Made by a program: the position numbers and the translations under genes. A stretch of DNA of 64,000 bases from Bordetella parapertussis (lineage in GTDB: Bacteria > Pseudomonadota > Gammaproteobacteria > Burkholderiales > Burkholderiaceae_B). Under the pieces are notes generated by a model that worked only from the letters and a program-made list of their open reading frames with translations, made no database searches and had not been told where the DNA came from. The DNA lies in assembly GCA_945897365.1 (NCBI GenBank), contig CAMDFD010000005.1:112103-176102 (forward strand). Direction: 5' to 3'. Positions 8,895 to 17,328 of the stretch are shown piece by piece (the stretch's first letter is position 1; every line of letters starts with the position of its first letter).

Positions 8895-9670
8895 GTCATC
8901 TTCTGCAAGTCAAGAAGTTATGCAAACAGTTTGGTGGTTTGCATGCTGTGCGCAATTTGGATTTTGAAGTGACCGAGGGTGAGATCCTGGGCCTGATCGG
9001 ACCGAATGGTGCCGGAAAGACCACTGTGGTGAATCTTGTGACAGGCATGATTATGCCGACTTCGGGTGAAGTAATTTTTGATGGTCAAGACATCACTACG
9101 ATCGCGCCCCACAAGCGTGCCGCATTAGGGCTGGTTCGAACCTTTCAGTCCACAACGGTCTATGGCAATCAGACTGTCCGAGAGAATGCCTTGCGAGGGG
9201 CATTCCTGCACCGCTATCCTGGTATGTTGGCGTCATTTTTCTCGACCAGTCATGCGCGTGCTTTACAAAAGCAGACCACTGAAAGAGTGGAGCGATTGAT
9301 GGTGTGGCTCGGTTTGGAACAGTTCGCAGATACTGATGCAAGCGAAATGCCTTATGGGCATCAAAAAACCTTAGGGATTGTCATTGCGTTGGCGGCCGAA
9401 CCAAAAATGATTTTGCTCGATGAGCCCGTGGCAGGTTTGAGTGCCGAGGAAACTGACCATGTCAGAGATACAATCAAACGAGTCCGGGAACAAGGTATTT
9501 CAGTTGTCGTCATTGATCACAATATGCGTTTTATATCTGGTCTCTGTGATCGTTTGGTGGTCACCTCTCAGGGTGAGAAGATCGCTCAAGGCTCGCCAAG
9601 TGAAGTCTTGAAGGATGAACGCGTCATTGAAGCTTATCTGGGGAAAGGCCATGCCACTGCTGCAGGTTGA
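8891..9670 (+). CDS. LivG-type ABC transporter ATP-binding protein
   Basis: 259 residues, cytoplasmic ATPase of the importer. It shows Walker A GPNGAGKTT near residue 38 and Walker B MILLDEPVAGLS; the usual LSGGQ signature is replaced by MPYGHQK, as is normal for LivG proteins. The H-loop histidine is in VVVIDHNMRFI. LivG subunits characteristically carry the insertion seen here between Q-loop (RTFQSTTVYGNQTV) and signature. The start overlaps the livM stop (ATGA), and the end overlaps livF by 20 nt. Confidence 0.93.
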   Translation: MSHLLQVKKLCKQFGGLHAVRNLDFEVTEGEILGLIGPNGAGKTTVVNLVTGMIMPTSGEVIFDGQDITTIAPHKRAALGLVRTFQSTTVYGNQTVRENALRGAFLHRYPGMLASFFSTSHARALQKQTTERVERLMVWLGLEQFADTDASEMPYGHQKTLGIVIALAAEPKMILLDEPVAGLSAEETDHVRDTIKRVREQGISVVVIDHNMRFISGLCDRLVVTSQGEKIAQGSPSEVLKDERVIEAYLGKGHATAAG

Positions 9671-10364
9671 TAACCTTAATGTGCGTTACGGAAGTATTCA
9701 GGGCACGAATGGTATTTCGTTCGAGGTGCGCGAAGGCGAGACAGTCGCTTTAATCGGCTCGAATGGCGCCGGTAAAAGTAGTACGCTCAAAGCTATTTTG
9801 GGGATGGCTTCATATCCGACAGGATCGATTTCCTACAACGGACAACCTTTAAAGGGGTTGAGGCCGCACGAGGTCTTGCGTTTGGGTGTTGGATACTCGC
9901 CGGAAGGACGTCGAGTTTTTCCGGCACTTTCTGTGTCGGATAACTTGCGTGTTGGAGCCTATACAAGAACCAGTCAAGAATTTGATCAGCGCAGCGAGCA
10001 AATCTATCGTTATTTTCCTAGATTAAAGGAGCGTTTCAAGCAAGATGCGGGAAGTTTAAGCGGAGGTGAACAGCAAATGCTTGCGATTGGTCGCGCCTTG
10101 ATGTCTTTTCCAAAGCTCTTTTTATTGGATGAGCCCTCGCTCGGTCTTGCGCCCATCATCGTCGAGCGGATTGGTGAGATATTAAAAGAGGTACAAGATA
10201 AAGAAAAAATTTCAGTGATTTTGTCTGAGCAAAATGCGATCTGGGCGCTTGGACTGGCCTCTCGAGCCGTTATTCTCGAGCTTGGTCGTGTGGTTGCTGA
10301 GGGAGATGCTGCAGAGCTGCGGCAAAGTCCAAAAATTCGTAATGCTTATCTTGGGCTTGATTAA
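9651..10364 (+). CDS. LivF-type ABC transporter ATP-binding protein
   Basis: 237 residues, the second ATPase of the liv-type importer. Walker A is GSNGAGKSS, the signature LSGGEQQMLAIGRAL, Walker B LFLLDEPSLGLAP, and the LivF-typical GYSPEGRRVFPALSV lies between them. The ATG at 9651 preceded by GGGGAAAGG gives the standard MPLLQVDNLNVRYG start; an in-frame start 36 nt earlier lies deep inside livG. The SDR gene follows after only 5 nt, so transport and enzyme genes share one transcript. Confidence 0.93.
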   Translation: MPLLQVDNLNVRYGSIQGTNGISFEVREGETVALIGSNGAGKSSTLKAILGMASYPTGSISYNGQPLKGLRPHEVLRLGVGYSPEGRRVFPALSVSDNLRVGAYTRTSQEFDQRSEQIYRYFPRLKERFKQDAGSLSGGEQQMLAIGRALMSFPKLFLLDEPSLGLAPIIVERIGEILKEVQDKEKISVILSEQNAIWALGLASRAVILELGRVVAEGDAAELRQSPKIRNAYLGLD

Positions 10365-10369
10365 ATCTC

Positions 10370-11134
10370 ATGGGAAAACTGGATTCACGCGTCGCGATTA
10401 TTACTGGTGCAGCCTCAGGGATTGGCGCGGCGACAGCGCAGTTGTTTGCACAAGAGGGAGCCAAGGTCGCATTGGTGGATAAGAACGGCGAGGCTCTTGA
10501 ACAGACGGCCGCAAGTATCCGCAACGCTGGCGGGATCGCCGACACGTATCTTGTGGATGTGACCGATGGTGTCAGGGTCGCGCAGACAGTGCCAGAAGTT
10601 GTCTCAAAATGGGGGCGCATCGATATCTTGATGCCTGGCTCCGGAATTTCGGTGGGCGGGACGGTCGCCACGATCGATGAGACGCTGTGGGACAAAGTCT
10701 TTGATGTCAACGTAAAAGGCTGTTATTTCTGGTTGCACGAGACGTTGCCTCACATGATTGCGGCGGGTCGAGGCTCAATAATTTTATTGGGCTCTCAACT
10801 TGTGATCTCAAGCGGTGGAAATAATGCGGCCTATATTGCCTCTAAAGGCGCGATTACTGCGCTCGCTAAAACGATGGCTGTCGACCATGCTCAGCATGGT
10901 ATTCGTGTCAATGCGTTGATGCCTGGAGTGATCGATACACCAATGTCACGTCATTCGCTGACTCGCTATGAGGACAGTGTCGCGACGCGCGAGCGTTGGG
11001 AGAATCGTCATGCGATGCGTCGCTTTGGTTTGCCAGAGGAGGTCGCGAAAGCCGCACTTTTTCTGGCCTCTGACGACTCATCTTTTACAACAGGTAGTCA
11101 ATTATTTTGTGATGGTGGCTGGACGGTGATGTAG
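10370..11134 (+). CDS. Short-chain dehydrogenase/reductase (classical SDR)
   Basis: 254 residues of the classical SDR fold. The cofactor motif is TGAASGIG near residue 12, and the acidic residue in ALVDKNGEAL favours NAD(H). The active-site Tyr/Lys pair is in AAYIASKGAITALA, with an upstream catalytic Ser in the SQLVISSGG strand, and the family end FCDGGWTVM is present. It oxidises or reduces a secondary alcohol/ketone, substrate unknown. It starts 5 nt after the livF stop and is followed 37 nt later by a PhyH dioxygenase gene, so it probably acts on the compound imported by the LivKHMGF system. Confidence 0.88.
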   Translation: MGKLDSRVAIITGAASGIGAATAQLFAQEGAKVALVDKNGEALEQTAASIRNAGGIADTYLVDVTDGVRVAQTVPEVVSKWGRIDILMPGSGISVGGTVATIDETLWDKVFDVNVKGCYFWLHETLPHMIAAGRGSIILLGSQLVISSGGNNAAYIASKGAITALAKTMAVDHAQHGIRVNALMPGVIDTPMSRHSLTRYEDSVATRERWENRHAMRRFGLPEEVAKAALFLASDDSSFTTGSQLFCDGGWTVM

Positions 11135-11171
11135 TTTTTAATCGGCGAATTAAAACAGTCAGGAGAGACTC

Positions 11172-11996
11172 ATGGGCAAGGTACTGAGTGAAACGCAAAT
11201 TAAACAGTTTGAAGACAATGGGTATGTTTATCCTGTGGACTGTTTTACCCGTGAACAGGCAACCGCATACCTTAATCAACTTGAGAGTTTTGAAAAAGCC
11301 CATGGAGTCGAGCTTGGCAAAGGTTTTAATTTTAAGCCGCACTTACTCTTCAAATGGGTCGATGAGGTGGCTCGCCATCCCAAGATTCTGGATGCAGTCG
11401 AAGACCTGATTGGTCCAAATATTCGACTGTTTCATCTGTCTGTTTGGCCTAAAGGCGCACATTCTCCTGCGTATATCGACTGGCATCAGGATGCAACGTA
11501 TTTTGGTTTGGATCCGAGTACGCAAATTACCGTTTGGGTCGCACTGTCAGATGCGCCGATAGAGTCAGGCTGCATGGAAGTGGTGCCGGGTTCGCACAAG
11601 CTGGGTCAGCTGCATCACGCAGAGGATCACAAGAATACGATTTTGTTGTCCAAAGGTCAGACGGTCGATGTGCCTTTTGATCGTTCTAAAACAGAATTCA
11701 TGGCGGTGCATGCGGGTCAGTTTTCCATGCACGATACTTTTCTTGTCCATTCCTCTGGCTCAAACAATACGGATTATCGAAGAGTGGGGTTGGGCTTTAG
11801 CTTTGTCCCGACACACGCCCGCTGCACGAGCAGCACAAGAGTGACTGCTGCTCTGGTGCGTGGCGAGGACACGTTTAATTATTTCGACGATGAGCCACGC
11901 CCGCAAGAGGATTATGGTCTGCGCGAAAGAGCGTCCCACGCCGACGCGGTCGCACGTTTTCGCGCTTCGAATGACGAGCAGTCAAAAAAGTATTAA
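11172..11996 (+). CDS. Phytanoyl-CoA dioxygenase (PhyH) family protein
   Basis: 274 residues with the double-stranded beta-helix of Fe(II)/2-oxoglutarate oxygenases. The metal facial triad is likely HQD in IDWHQDATYFG (near residue 105) plus the distal His in SMHDTFLVHSSGSN; the Arg of TDYRRVGLGF would bind 2-oxoglutarate. GCMEVVPGSHKLGQLH is a characteristic PhyH stretch. It hydroxylates an organic substrate (CoA ester or free small molecule), unidentified here. AGGAGAGAC precedes the ATG. It lies in the liv-catabolic run, between the SDR and deacetylase genes. Confidence 0.85.
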   Translation: MGKVLSETQIKQFEDNGYVYPVDCFTREQATAYLNQLESFEKAHGVELGKGFNFKPHLLFKWVDEVARHPKILDAVEDLIGPNIRLFHLSVWPKGAHSPAYIDWHQDATYFGLDPSTQITVWVALSDAPIESGCMEVVPGSHKLGQLHHAEDHKNTILLSKGQTVDVPFDRSKTEFMAVHAGQFSMHDTFLVHSSGSNNTDYRRVGLGFSFVPTHARCTSSTRVTAALVRGEDTFNYFDDEPRPQEDYGLRERASHADAVARFRASNDEQSKKY

Positions 11997-12033
11997 TGTT
12001 TTTGAATAATATCCAATTTGAACGGAGCTTCAA

Positions 12034-12936
12034 TTGATCGAACTACCTTATCACGGGCGATTCAAGTATTCGCCGATTATCAAGCGTCCTGATTATTCTT
12101 TTCCTGAAGGTAAAAGATTAGCGATTTACTTTGCGCTAAATATAGAACATTTTGCCTTTGGCGCCGGCATGGGACATTCGGTCTCTAACCCGCTACCCGC
12201 ACCTGATTCGAGGACTTTTGCCTGGCGCGACTACGGTAACCGAGTGGGTGTCTGGCGGATGTATGACTTGCTCAACGATTTAAAGGTACCCGCTTGTCAC
12301 TTGGTCAATACTTCGGTTTTTGATTATGCACCTGACGTGATTGAGCCTATTTTGGCGCGTGGGGACGAAATCGTAGGTCATGGTCGCACGAATGCCGAAA
12401 GACACGGCGAATGGTGGGAGCAAGACGAGCTCAAGATGCTGTCGGATGTCCGTGAATTTATCAAGAACAAAACGGGCGTCGCACCTAGAGGCTGGATGGG
12501 CCCCTGGATGTCCCAGAGCCGTATGACACCTGATCTGCTTCAGGAAGCAGGTTACTTTTACGAAATGGATTGGCCATGCGATGACCAGCCACTCTGGATG
12601 AAAACCAGAAAGGGCAAACTCATGTCGATTCCGTATTCGCTCGAGATTAATGATTCACCACAAATCCTTGTGCGCCATCATACGGCCGAAGAATTCGCCA
12701 CCATGATCGTGCACCAGTTTGAGGAAATGCTGCATCAGTCAAGTAAGCAGCCTTTGGTCTTGGGTATCGCTTTGCACACGATGATTTTTGGTCAGCCTTA
12801 TCGATTGCATGCTTTGCGCAAAGCGCTCGAGCATATCGTGAATCATCCACAACGTGACAAGGTTTGGATCACGCGTCCTGGAGAAATTTACGATCATGTG
12901 ACGTCACTGCCTCCTGGCATCATCGCTGAACCTTAA
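12034..12936 (+). CDS. Polysaccharide deacetylase / allantoinase-like (PuuE-type) hydrolase
   Basis: 300 residues of the NodB-like carbohydrate-esterase 4 fold, closest in look to the PuuE/cyclic-imidase subgroup: DYGNRVGVWRMYDLLNDL, then DEIVGHGRTNAERHGEW and GWMGPWMSQS. These relatives hydrolyse C-N bonds of cyclic amides or remove N-acyl groups rather than acting on polysaccharide. The start is TTG with CGGAG 7 nt upstream, giving MIELPYHGRFKYSP. It is part of the liv-linked run, so hydrolysis of an imported amide or imide is a reasonable inference. Confidence 0.8.
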   Translation: MIELPYHGRFKYSPIIKRPDYSFPEGKRLAIYFALNIEHFAFGAGMGHSVSNPLPAPDSRTFAWRDYGNRVGVWRMYDLLNDLKVPACHLVNTSVFDYAPDVIEPILARGDEIVGHGRTNAERHGEWWEQDELKMLSDVREFIKNKTGVAPRGWMGPWMSQSRMTPDLLQEAGYFYEMDWPCDDQPLWMKTRKGKLMSIPYSLEINDSPQILVRHHTAEEFATMIVHQFEEMLHQSSKQPLVLGIALHTMIFGQPYRLHALRKALEHIVNHPQRDKVWITRPGEIYDHVTSLPPGIIAEP

Positions 12937-12953
12937 CCTGTATTGAGAGCGTC

Positions 12954-13952
12954 ATGAGCATCTTGGTCACTGGCGGGACAGGCTTTGTTGGCTTGAATGT
13001 CATCGAGGCTTTAATTAAGCGCGGTGAGCATGTTGTCGTGTTGGATCGTCGGCCATTTCCAGGCGCTTTTTTACGGGCAATCGGTCCGAAGCAAAGTCTT
13101 GTTTGCCTTGAGTCTGGGGATGTGTGCGATCAAGCGATTGTTGATGCGCTCTTCGAACGCCACCAAATCACGCATGTTTTTTTGGCTGCTGCGATTACCG
13201 CTGGTCCCGTGCGAGAGTTGGCGGATCCGCATTCTGTGATCGACGTCAATTTGCTAGGTAACCTGAATGTTTTACGTGCATGCGCGCGGACCGGAGTCAA
13301 GCGCGTCATATTTCCAAGTTCGCTGACGGTGTATGGTGCCAGTTTGTTTGATCGCATTGTTTGTCATGAAGCCGGAACTCCGCCTATACCGGAAGGCTTG
13401 TATGGGATCACTAAATATGCGGGCGAGCGAATGGTCTTGCGTATGGCCACTCTGATGAAGCTCGAGGCTGTGGCGGGACGAATCGGAGCCGTATTTGGTC
13501 CGTGGGAGATCTCCACTGGGGTGAGAGACTTGGTGAGTCCTCTAGCTCAAATCGCCCGAGCCTGTGTGCAGGGTTTGCCAGTCGTGCTGCCAAGCGCCTA
13601 TCCTCGCCGCGAGATGATCTATAGCCGTGACCTGGCAGAAGCAATTGTCTTGTTAATGTTCGCGCCTACATTGGCTCACGATACCTACAACCTGTCTTGT
13701 AATTCTAAATGGGAACAGACACCTGAGCTCTGGTGTGAGGCACTGACAAAGCGCTTTTCTTCTTTTTCTTGGTCCCATCAGCAGGATGACCGAGCTGCGA
13801 CAATTGATTATTACGACATGAGGGATCGGGCCAGTCTGGATGCCAAGCGTATCAAGCAAGATCTTGGTTTCAACGCGTCGTATCGGCTGCCTCATGTCAT
13901 GGGTGATTATGCCGAGTGGCTGCTCGCGAATACAGACTATTTTTCCGAATAA
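12954..13952 (+). CDS. NAD-dependent epimerase/dehydratase (extended SDR)
   Basis: 332 residues. The Rossmann motif GGTGFVG lies at residues 7-13, and the active-site Tyr/Lys pair in LYGITKYAGERMV, followed by GRIGAVFGPWE. Extended SDRs act on nucleotide sugars or on smaller polyols and acids; the short C-terminal part (about 90 residues) and the catabolic neighbours make a non-sugar or free-sugar-acid substrate possible. It starts 17 nt after the deacetylase-like gene. Confidence 0.82.
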   Translation: MSILVTGGTGFVGLNVIEALIKRGEHVVVLDRRPFPGAFLRAIGPKQSLVCLESGDVCDQAIVDALFERHQITHVFLAAAITAGPVRELADPHSVIDVNLLGNLNVLRACARTGVKRVIFPSSLTVYGASLFDRIVCHEAGTPPIPEGLYGITKYAGERMVLRMATLMKLEAVAGRIGAVFGPWEISTGVRDLVSPLAQIARACVQGLPVVLPSAYPRREMIYSRDLAEAIVLLMFAPTLAHDTYNLSCNSKWEQTPELWCEALTKRFSSFSWSHQQDDRAATIDYYDMRDRASLDAKRIKQDLGFNASYRLPHVMGDYAEWLLANTDYFSE

Positions 13953-13982
13953 ATTTTGAATCTCAACGTATAGGCTTAAATC

Positions 13983-14618
13983 ATGGAAATCGACATTAAT
14001 GCTCTATCTCCGATCGAGCAATATAAGCTGTTGGCCTCGACGGTTGTGCCCCGTCCTATTGCTCTAGTTACGACGATATCGGATGAGTTTGGTGACAATG
14101 CTGCACCATACAGTTTTTTCAACTGCATGGGCGAGGATCCACCTGTCATGGTCTTGGGCCTCGAGACCAAAAGACACAATCAGGCCTTGAAAGATACAAC
14201 CATCAATATTCGAGACAATGGTCAGTTTGTCATTCATCTTGTGGATGAGGCGATGGCTCAAGCGATGAATATCTGTGCGATTGACTTTCCAAGCAACATT
14301 TCTGAGGTTGAGCAGGCGGGCCTAACGCTCACCCCTTCTCGAGTCGTCCGTCCAAAGCGTATCGTCGAAGCCCCCGTCGCGTTTGAGTGCGAAAAAATCG
14401 CACTTTTACAAATCGGTCCCACTCGCAATATCGCGATTGGCAAGGTTGTCAGAATGCACGTGCGAGATGGCTTATTGGATCCTGTCACCCATCACATCAA
14501 TCCTGAACTTTATCGCCCGATTGGTAGGTTGTTTGGTAAGTTGTATTCCCGTTTGAGCGATCGCTTCGAGATGGAAGTTCCTAGCTATGAAGCGTGGCAG
14601 CGTGAGCGTGGATATTAA
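13983..14618 (+). CDS. Flavin reductase family / FMN-binding split-barrel protein
   Basis: 211 residues of the FMN-binding split-barrel family (DIM6/NTAB-type). STVVPRPIALVTTIS is the canonical N-terminal strand, followed by NAAPYSFFNCMGEDPPVMVLGLE and NGQFVIHLVDEAMAQAMN. Such proteins supply reduced flavin to a partner monooxygenase or reduce substrates directly. It is last in the ten-gene run starting at the liv binding protein. No partner flavin monooxygenase is encoded in the run, so its electron acceptor is unknown. Confidence 0.85.
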   Translation: MEIDINALSPIEQYKLLASTVVPRPIALVTTISDEFGDNAAPYSFFNCMGEDPPVMVLGLETKRHNQALKDTTINIRDNGQFVIHLVDEAMAQAMNICAIDFPSNISEVEQAGLTLTPSRVVRPKRIVEAPVAFECEKIALLQIGPTRNIAIGKVVRMHVRDGLLDPVTHHINPELYRPIGRLFGKLYSRLSDRFEMEVPSYEAWQRERGY

Positions 14619-14641
14619 CGATTTAATAATCGGCAACAAAT

Positions 14642-14679
14642 AATAAGTTAAATATGTAACTTATTGAAATTATTATAAT
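14642..14679 (+). promoter_or_regulatory. Candidate promoter with palindromic operator upstream of the Fic gene
   Basis: A perfect 9-bp inverted repeat AATAAGTTA-aatatg-TAACTTATT occupies 14642-14665. It sits over the -35 region of a consensus -10 hexamer TATAAT at 14674-14679; AACCGGTT, another palindrome, follows at 14682-14689. The surrounding 106-bp interval is markedly AT-rich. Position over the promoter makes it a candidate repressor site. The Fic protein itself ends in a winged-helix-like region and could be the ligand (inference). Confidence 0.6.
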
Positions 14680-14724
14680 AAAACCGGTTAAAATATCGGC
14701 AATATATTCTGATTTTTTCAATAA

Positions 14725-15921
14725 ATGTCCTTATCTTTTACTTCTCCCTCCCAGATGGAGCCTCTGCTCATTGACTCTGGACGTCCCGGTAGCGATGAGC
14801 TTCTGGGGCTTGCGTACGAGCTTTCTGAGGTTTCGGCTGTGTTGCAGGGAAAGCTCAATACTCGAACAGCACAGAGTCTTTCTCGCTTGGTTGTTGGGAT
14901 GAATTGTTATTACTCTAATTTGATTGAGGGGCATCCAACTTTACCTATTGACATAGCAAGGGCGATGCAAAGTCACGATGCAAGAGATCAAAAAAATCTA
15001 AAGACACTGAGTTCCGCTCATATCGAGGCGGATCAATGGGCTCAGAGTCACGACTTGCTTTCAATGGGCATTTTGCCATTTGTGTCAACGTTACACAGGA
15101 TCTTTGGCGAAAATTTACCATTGTCTGAGTTGACACTTCAAAACGGCGAGATGATTAAGCCTGGTGAGTTTAGGCTTGGTGCGGGTGAAGATGTGATTGT
15201 TGGTTTGCATCACGCACCCAGTGCGTTCGCTGTCAGAGAATTTCTCGAACGTTTTGAGCAGGTATACACCCAAACAATTCGTCAAGCGGCGAAGGGTGGC
15301 TCATTCAAGCTTTATGCGATAGCAAGCTGCTTCATGGCACACCATCGCTTTGTCTGGATTCATCCTTTCATGGATGGCAATGGCCGTGTGGCGCGGATAT
15401 TGCTTGATGCCATGCTTCGGTCATGCGGAGTCAATCGAGCAAGTGTTTGGTCGATGTCCAGAGGATTTGCAAAGTCACACGTAGACTATAAAAGCAAATT
15501 GGCTGGCGCAGACCTCCCGCGTCAAGGTGATTACGATGGACGCGGTAACTTATCAGAAAAAAAACTTTTGGATTGGTGCATGTATTCGATGAATACAGCC
15601 AAAGATCAAGCAAGCTTTATGACAGAACTTTTTGGGCTTAATACGCTTCGTAAGCGTGTTGAGCATTATTTCCAGATTGTTCGAGTGGATTTAAAGCCTG
15701 AGTCGGTCAGATTATTTATGCATGCCATGACAGAAGGTGAGTTTGATCGTATGGAAGCAGGGCGTGTGACAGGCATGCCAGAAAGAACTGCCCGTCAGGT
15801 ATTAACGGCTTTGGTAAAAGAAAAGTTTCTCATCTCTGATACGCCTAAAGGGCGGGTACGAGCAGGTTTTCCGTTGGAATGCCTAGAGTACATTTTTCCA
15901 AGTTTGTATCCGCCAGTCTAG
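14725..15921 (+). CDS. Fic family protein (putative AMPylase) with C-terminal winged-helix-like domain
   Basis: 398 residues. The Fic core carries the catalytic motif HPFMDGNGRVAR at residues 213-224, complete for AMP transfer from ATP to a hydroxyl side chain. An N-terminal inhibitory helix motif S-x-x-x-E-G (SNLIEG, 64-69) marks a class II, self-inhibited Fic enzyme. Residues about 310-398 (RMEAGRVTGMPERTARQVLT and the LVKEKFLISDTPKGRVRAGF wing) look like a winged helix, suggesting DNA binding. No antitoxin gene adjoins it, in line with the built-in inhibitor. Target protein unknown. It has its own AT-rich promoter region with a palindrome. Confidence 0.88.
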   Translation: MSLSFTSPSQMEPLLIDSGRPGSDELLGLAYELSEVSAVLQGKLNTRTAQSLSRLVVGMNCYYSNLIEGHPTLPIDIARAMQSHDARDQKNLKTLSSAHIEADQWAQSHDLLSMGILPFVSTLHRIFGENLPLSELTLQNGEMIKPGEFRLGAGEDVIVGLHHAPSAFAVREFLERFEQVYTQTIRQAAKGGSFKLYAIASCFMAHHRFVWIHPFMDGNGRVARILLDAMLRSCGVNRASVWSMSRGFAKSHVDYKSKLAGADLPRQGDYDGRGNLSEKKLLDWCMYSMNTAKDQASFMTELFGLNTLRKRVEHYFQIVRVDLKPESVRLFMHAMTEGEFDRMEAGRVTGMPERTARQVLTALVKEKFLISDTPKGRVRAGFPLECLEYIFPSLYPPV

Positions 15922-15927
15922 ATCAAT

Positions 15928-16635
15928 ATGGAAACAGCAAGGATGAACATCAACAACGACATCACCCAACGTGTAGTCTTACACACCCCCCAAATGGACT
16001 GGGCGGGATCACCTGCCTCCGGTGTGCAACGCAAGATGCTTGATCGTGTGGGTGACGAAGTCGCGCGAGCTTCTTCGGTCGTGCGCTATGAACCGGGCGC
16101 GGCGTTTGCGTCGCATGTGCACGGCGGGGGAGAGGAGATCCTCGTGCTAGACGGGGTGTTCACAGACGAGCATGCCCAGTACCCGGCCGGAACGTATCTG
16201 CGTCATCCGCCTGGCAGCCAGCACAGTCCGGCTTCGCAAACGGGTTGTCTGTTGCTGGTCAAGCTCTGGCAGTTTTGCCCGGGTGATGAACGGTCGGTGC
16301 AGATCGATACTCGAACTGCTCAATGGTATCAGGGGATGGTGCCGGGCTTGACTGTGTTGCCCTTACATGAGTTCAATGGTGTGAACACTGCGCTCGTGCG
16401 TTGGGCACCTGATACAGTATTCAATCGTCATATTCATCCCGGTGGCGAGGAAATCTTTGTACTCGAAGGCGTTTTTCATGACGAACATGGGAGCTATCCC
16501 ACGGGCGCATGGATACGCAGTCCTCGATACAGTGCGCACACACCATTTACCCAGTCCGAGGGAGCGTTGATTTATGTGAAAACGGGACATCTGGATGCGG
16601 AGTATCTGCCGCTTCCCCAATCAAGCTTTGTTTGA
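15928..16635 (+). CDS. Double-cupin (ChrR-like) protein
   Basis: 235 residues with two cupin repeats, each carrying the metal-binding pattern H-x-H-x3-E-E: HVHGGGEEILVLDGVF near residue 60 and HIHPGGEEIFVLEGVF near 170. The arrangement matches the cupin of ChrR-type anti-sigma factors but without the N-terminal zinc-binding anti-sigma domain, so a dioxygenase, isomerase or sensor role is possible. It starts 6 nt after the Fic stop, hence probably co-transcribed; ATG at 15943 is an alternative start giving MNINNDITQR. Biological role unknown. Confidence 0.75.
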   Translation: METARMNINNDITQRVVLHTPQMDWAGSPASGVQRKMLDRVGDEVARASSVVRYEPGAAFASHVHGGGEEILVLDGVFTDEHAQYPAGTYLRHPPGSQHSPASQTGCLLLVKLWQFCPGDERSVQIDTRTAQWYQGMVPGLTVLPLHEFNGVNTALVRWAPDTVFNRHIHPGGEEIFVLEGVFHDEHGSYPTGAWIRSPRYSAHTPFTQSEGALIYVKTGHLDAEYLPLPQSSFV

Positions 16636-16673
16636 GCTGAGTCCAGCGTGTCCCGCGTATGCCATTGACCTTT

Positions 16674-16704
16674 TTGACTGAGGGTCTACACTTGTATTTA
16701 TAAT
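16674..16704 (+). promoter_or_regulatory. Candidate sigma70 promoter for lemA-like gene
   Basis: TTGACT at 16674-16679 and TATAAT at 16699-16704 with a 19-bp spacer (longer than ideal), 21 nt before the ATG of the LemA gene. A second TTGACC lies at 16665. Assigned from consensus match only. Confidence 0.45.
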
Positions 16705-16725
16705 TTTTTAAATACGGGGTGCCTT

Positions 16726-17328
16726 ATGCGTAAATATCTCTCCCTTATGTTGTTGTTCGCGACGCTCAGCTTGTCGGGCTGCGGCTACAACACCTTTCAA
16801 ACTGCCGATGAAAAGGTCAAAGCGGCTTGGGCGGAGGTGTTGAATCAGTATCAACGACGTGCGGATCTCGTACCAAATCTGGTCAATACGGTCAAGGGTG
16901 AGGCTGGCTTTGAGCAGGACACGCTCACGCGGGTGGTGGAGGCGCGCGCCCGTGCGACGGGTATTCAGGCGACGCCTGAGCTGATCAATGATCCCGCGGC
17001 ATTTCAAAAGTTTCAAGCGGCGCAAGGTCAGTTGACCAGTGCGTTGAGCCGCTTGATGGTGGTGGTGGAAAGTTATCCCGCGCTGAAATCTAATCAAAGT
17101 TTTCAGGAACTCCGTGCACAGCTCGAGGGGACGGAAAATCGCATCACAGTCGCCCGTAATCGTTTTATCCAGGCTGTTCAGGAATACAACGTCGCGGTGC
17201 GATCCTTCCCTTCAAACTTCACAGCGATGATTTTTGGCTACAAGACCAAGGCGAGCTTTACGGTTGAAAATGAAGCTGAAATTTCAAAGCCGCCTGCGGT
17301 CAACTTTGATAAAGCACCTGCCAAGTAA
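16726..17328 (+). CDS. LemA family lipoprotein
   Basis: 200 residues. A lipoprotein signal ends LSLSGC with the acylated Cys at residue 19, followed by the helical LemA domain: EVLNQYQRRADLVPNLVNTV, TRVVEARARATG and AVQEYNVAVRSFPSNF. LemA proteins are membrane-anchored, of unclear function, and are repeatedly encoded next to TPM-domain proteins, as here. The stop codon overlaps the start of the next gene (TAATG), indicating translational coupling. Confidence 0.92.
   Translation: MRKYLSLMLLFATLSLSGCGYNTFQTADEKVKAAWAEVLNQYQRRADLVPNLVNTVKGEAGFEQDTLTRVVEARARATGIQATPELINDPAAFQKFQAAQGQLTSALSRLMVVVESYPALKSNQSFQELRAQLEGTENRITVARNRFIQAVQEYNVAVRSFPSNFTAMIFGYKTKASFTVENEAEISKPPAVNFDKAPAK

Noticed and set aside
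14725..16635. Fic toxin-antitoxin module
   Set aside because: The inhibitory helix is inside the Fic protein, and the neighbouring gene is a double cupin, not an antitoxin.
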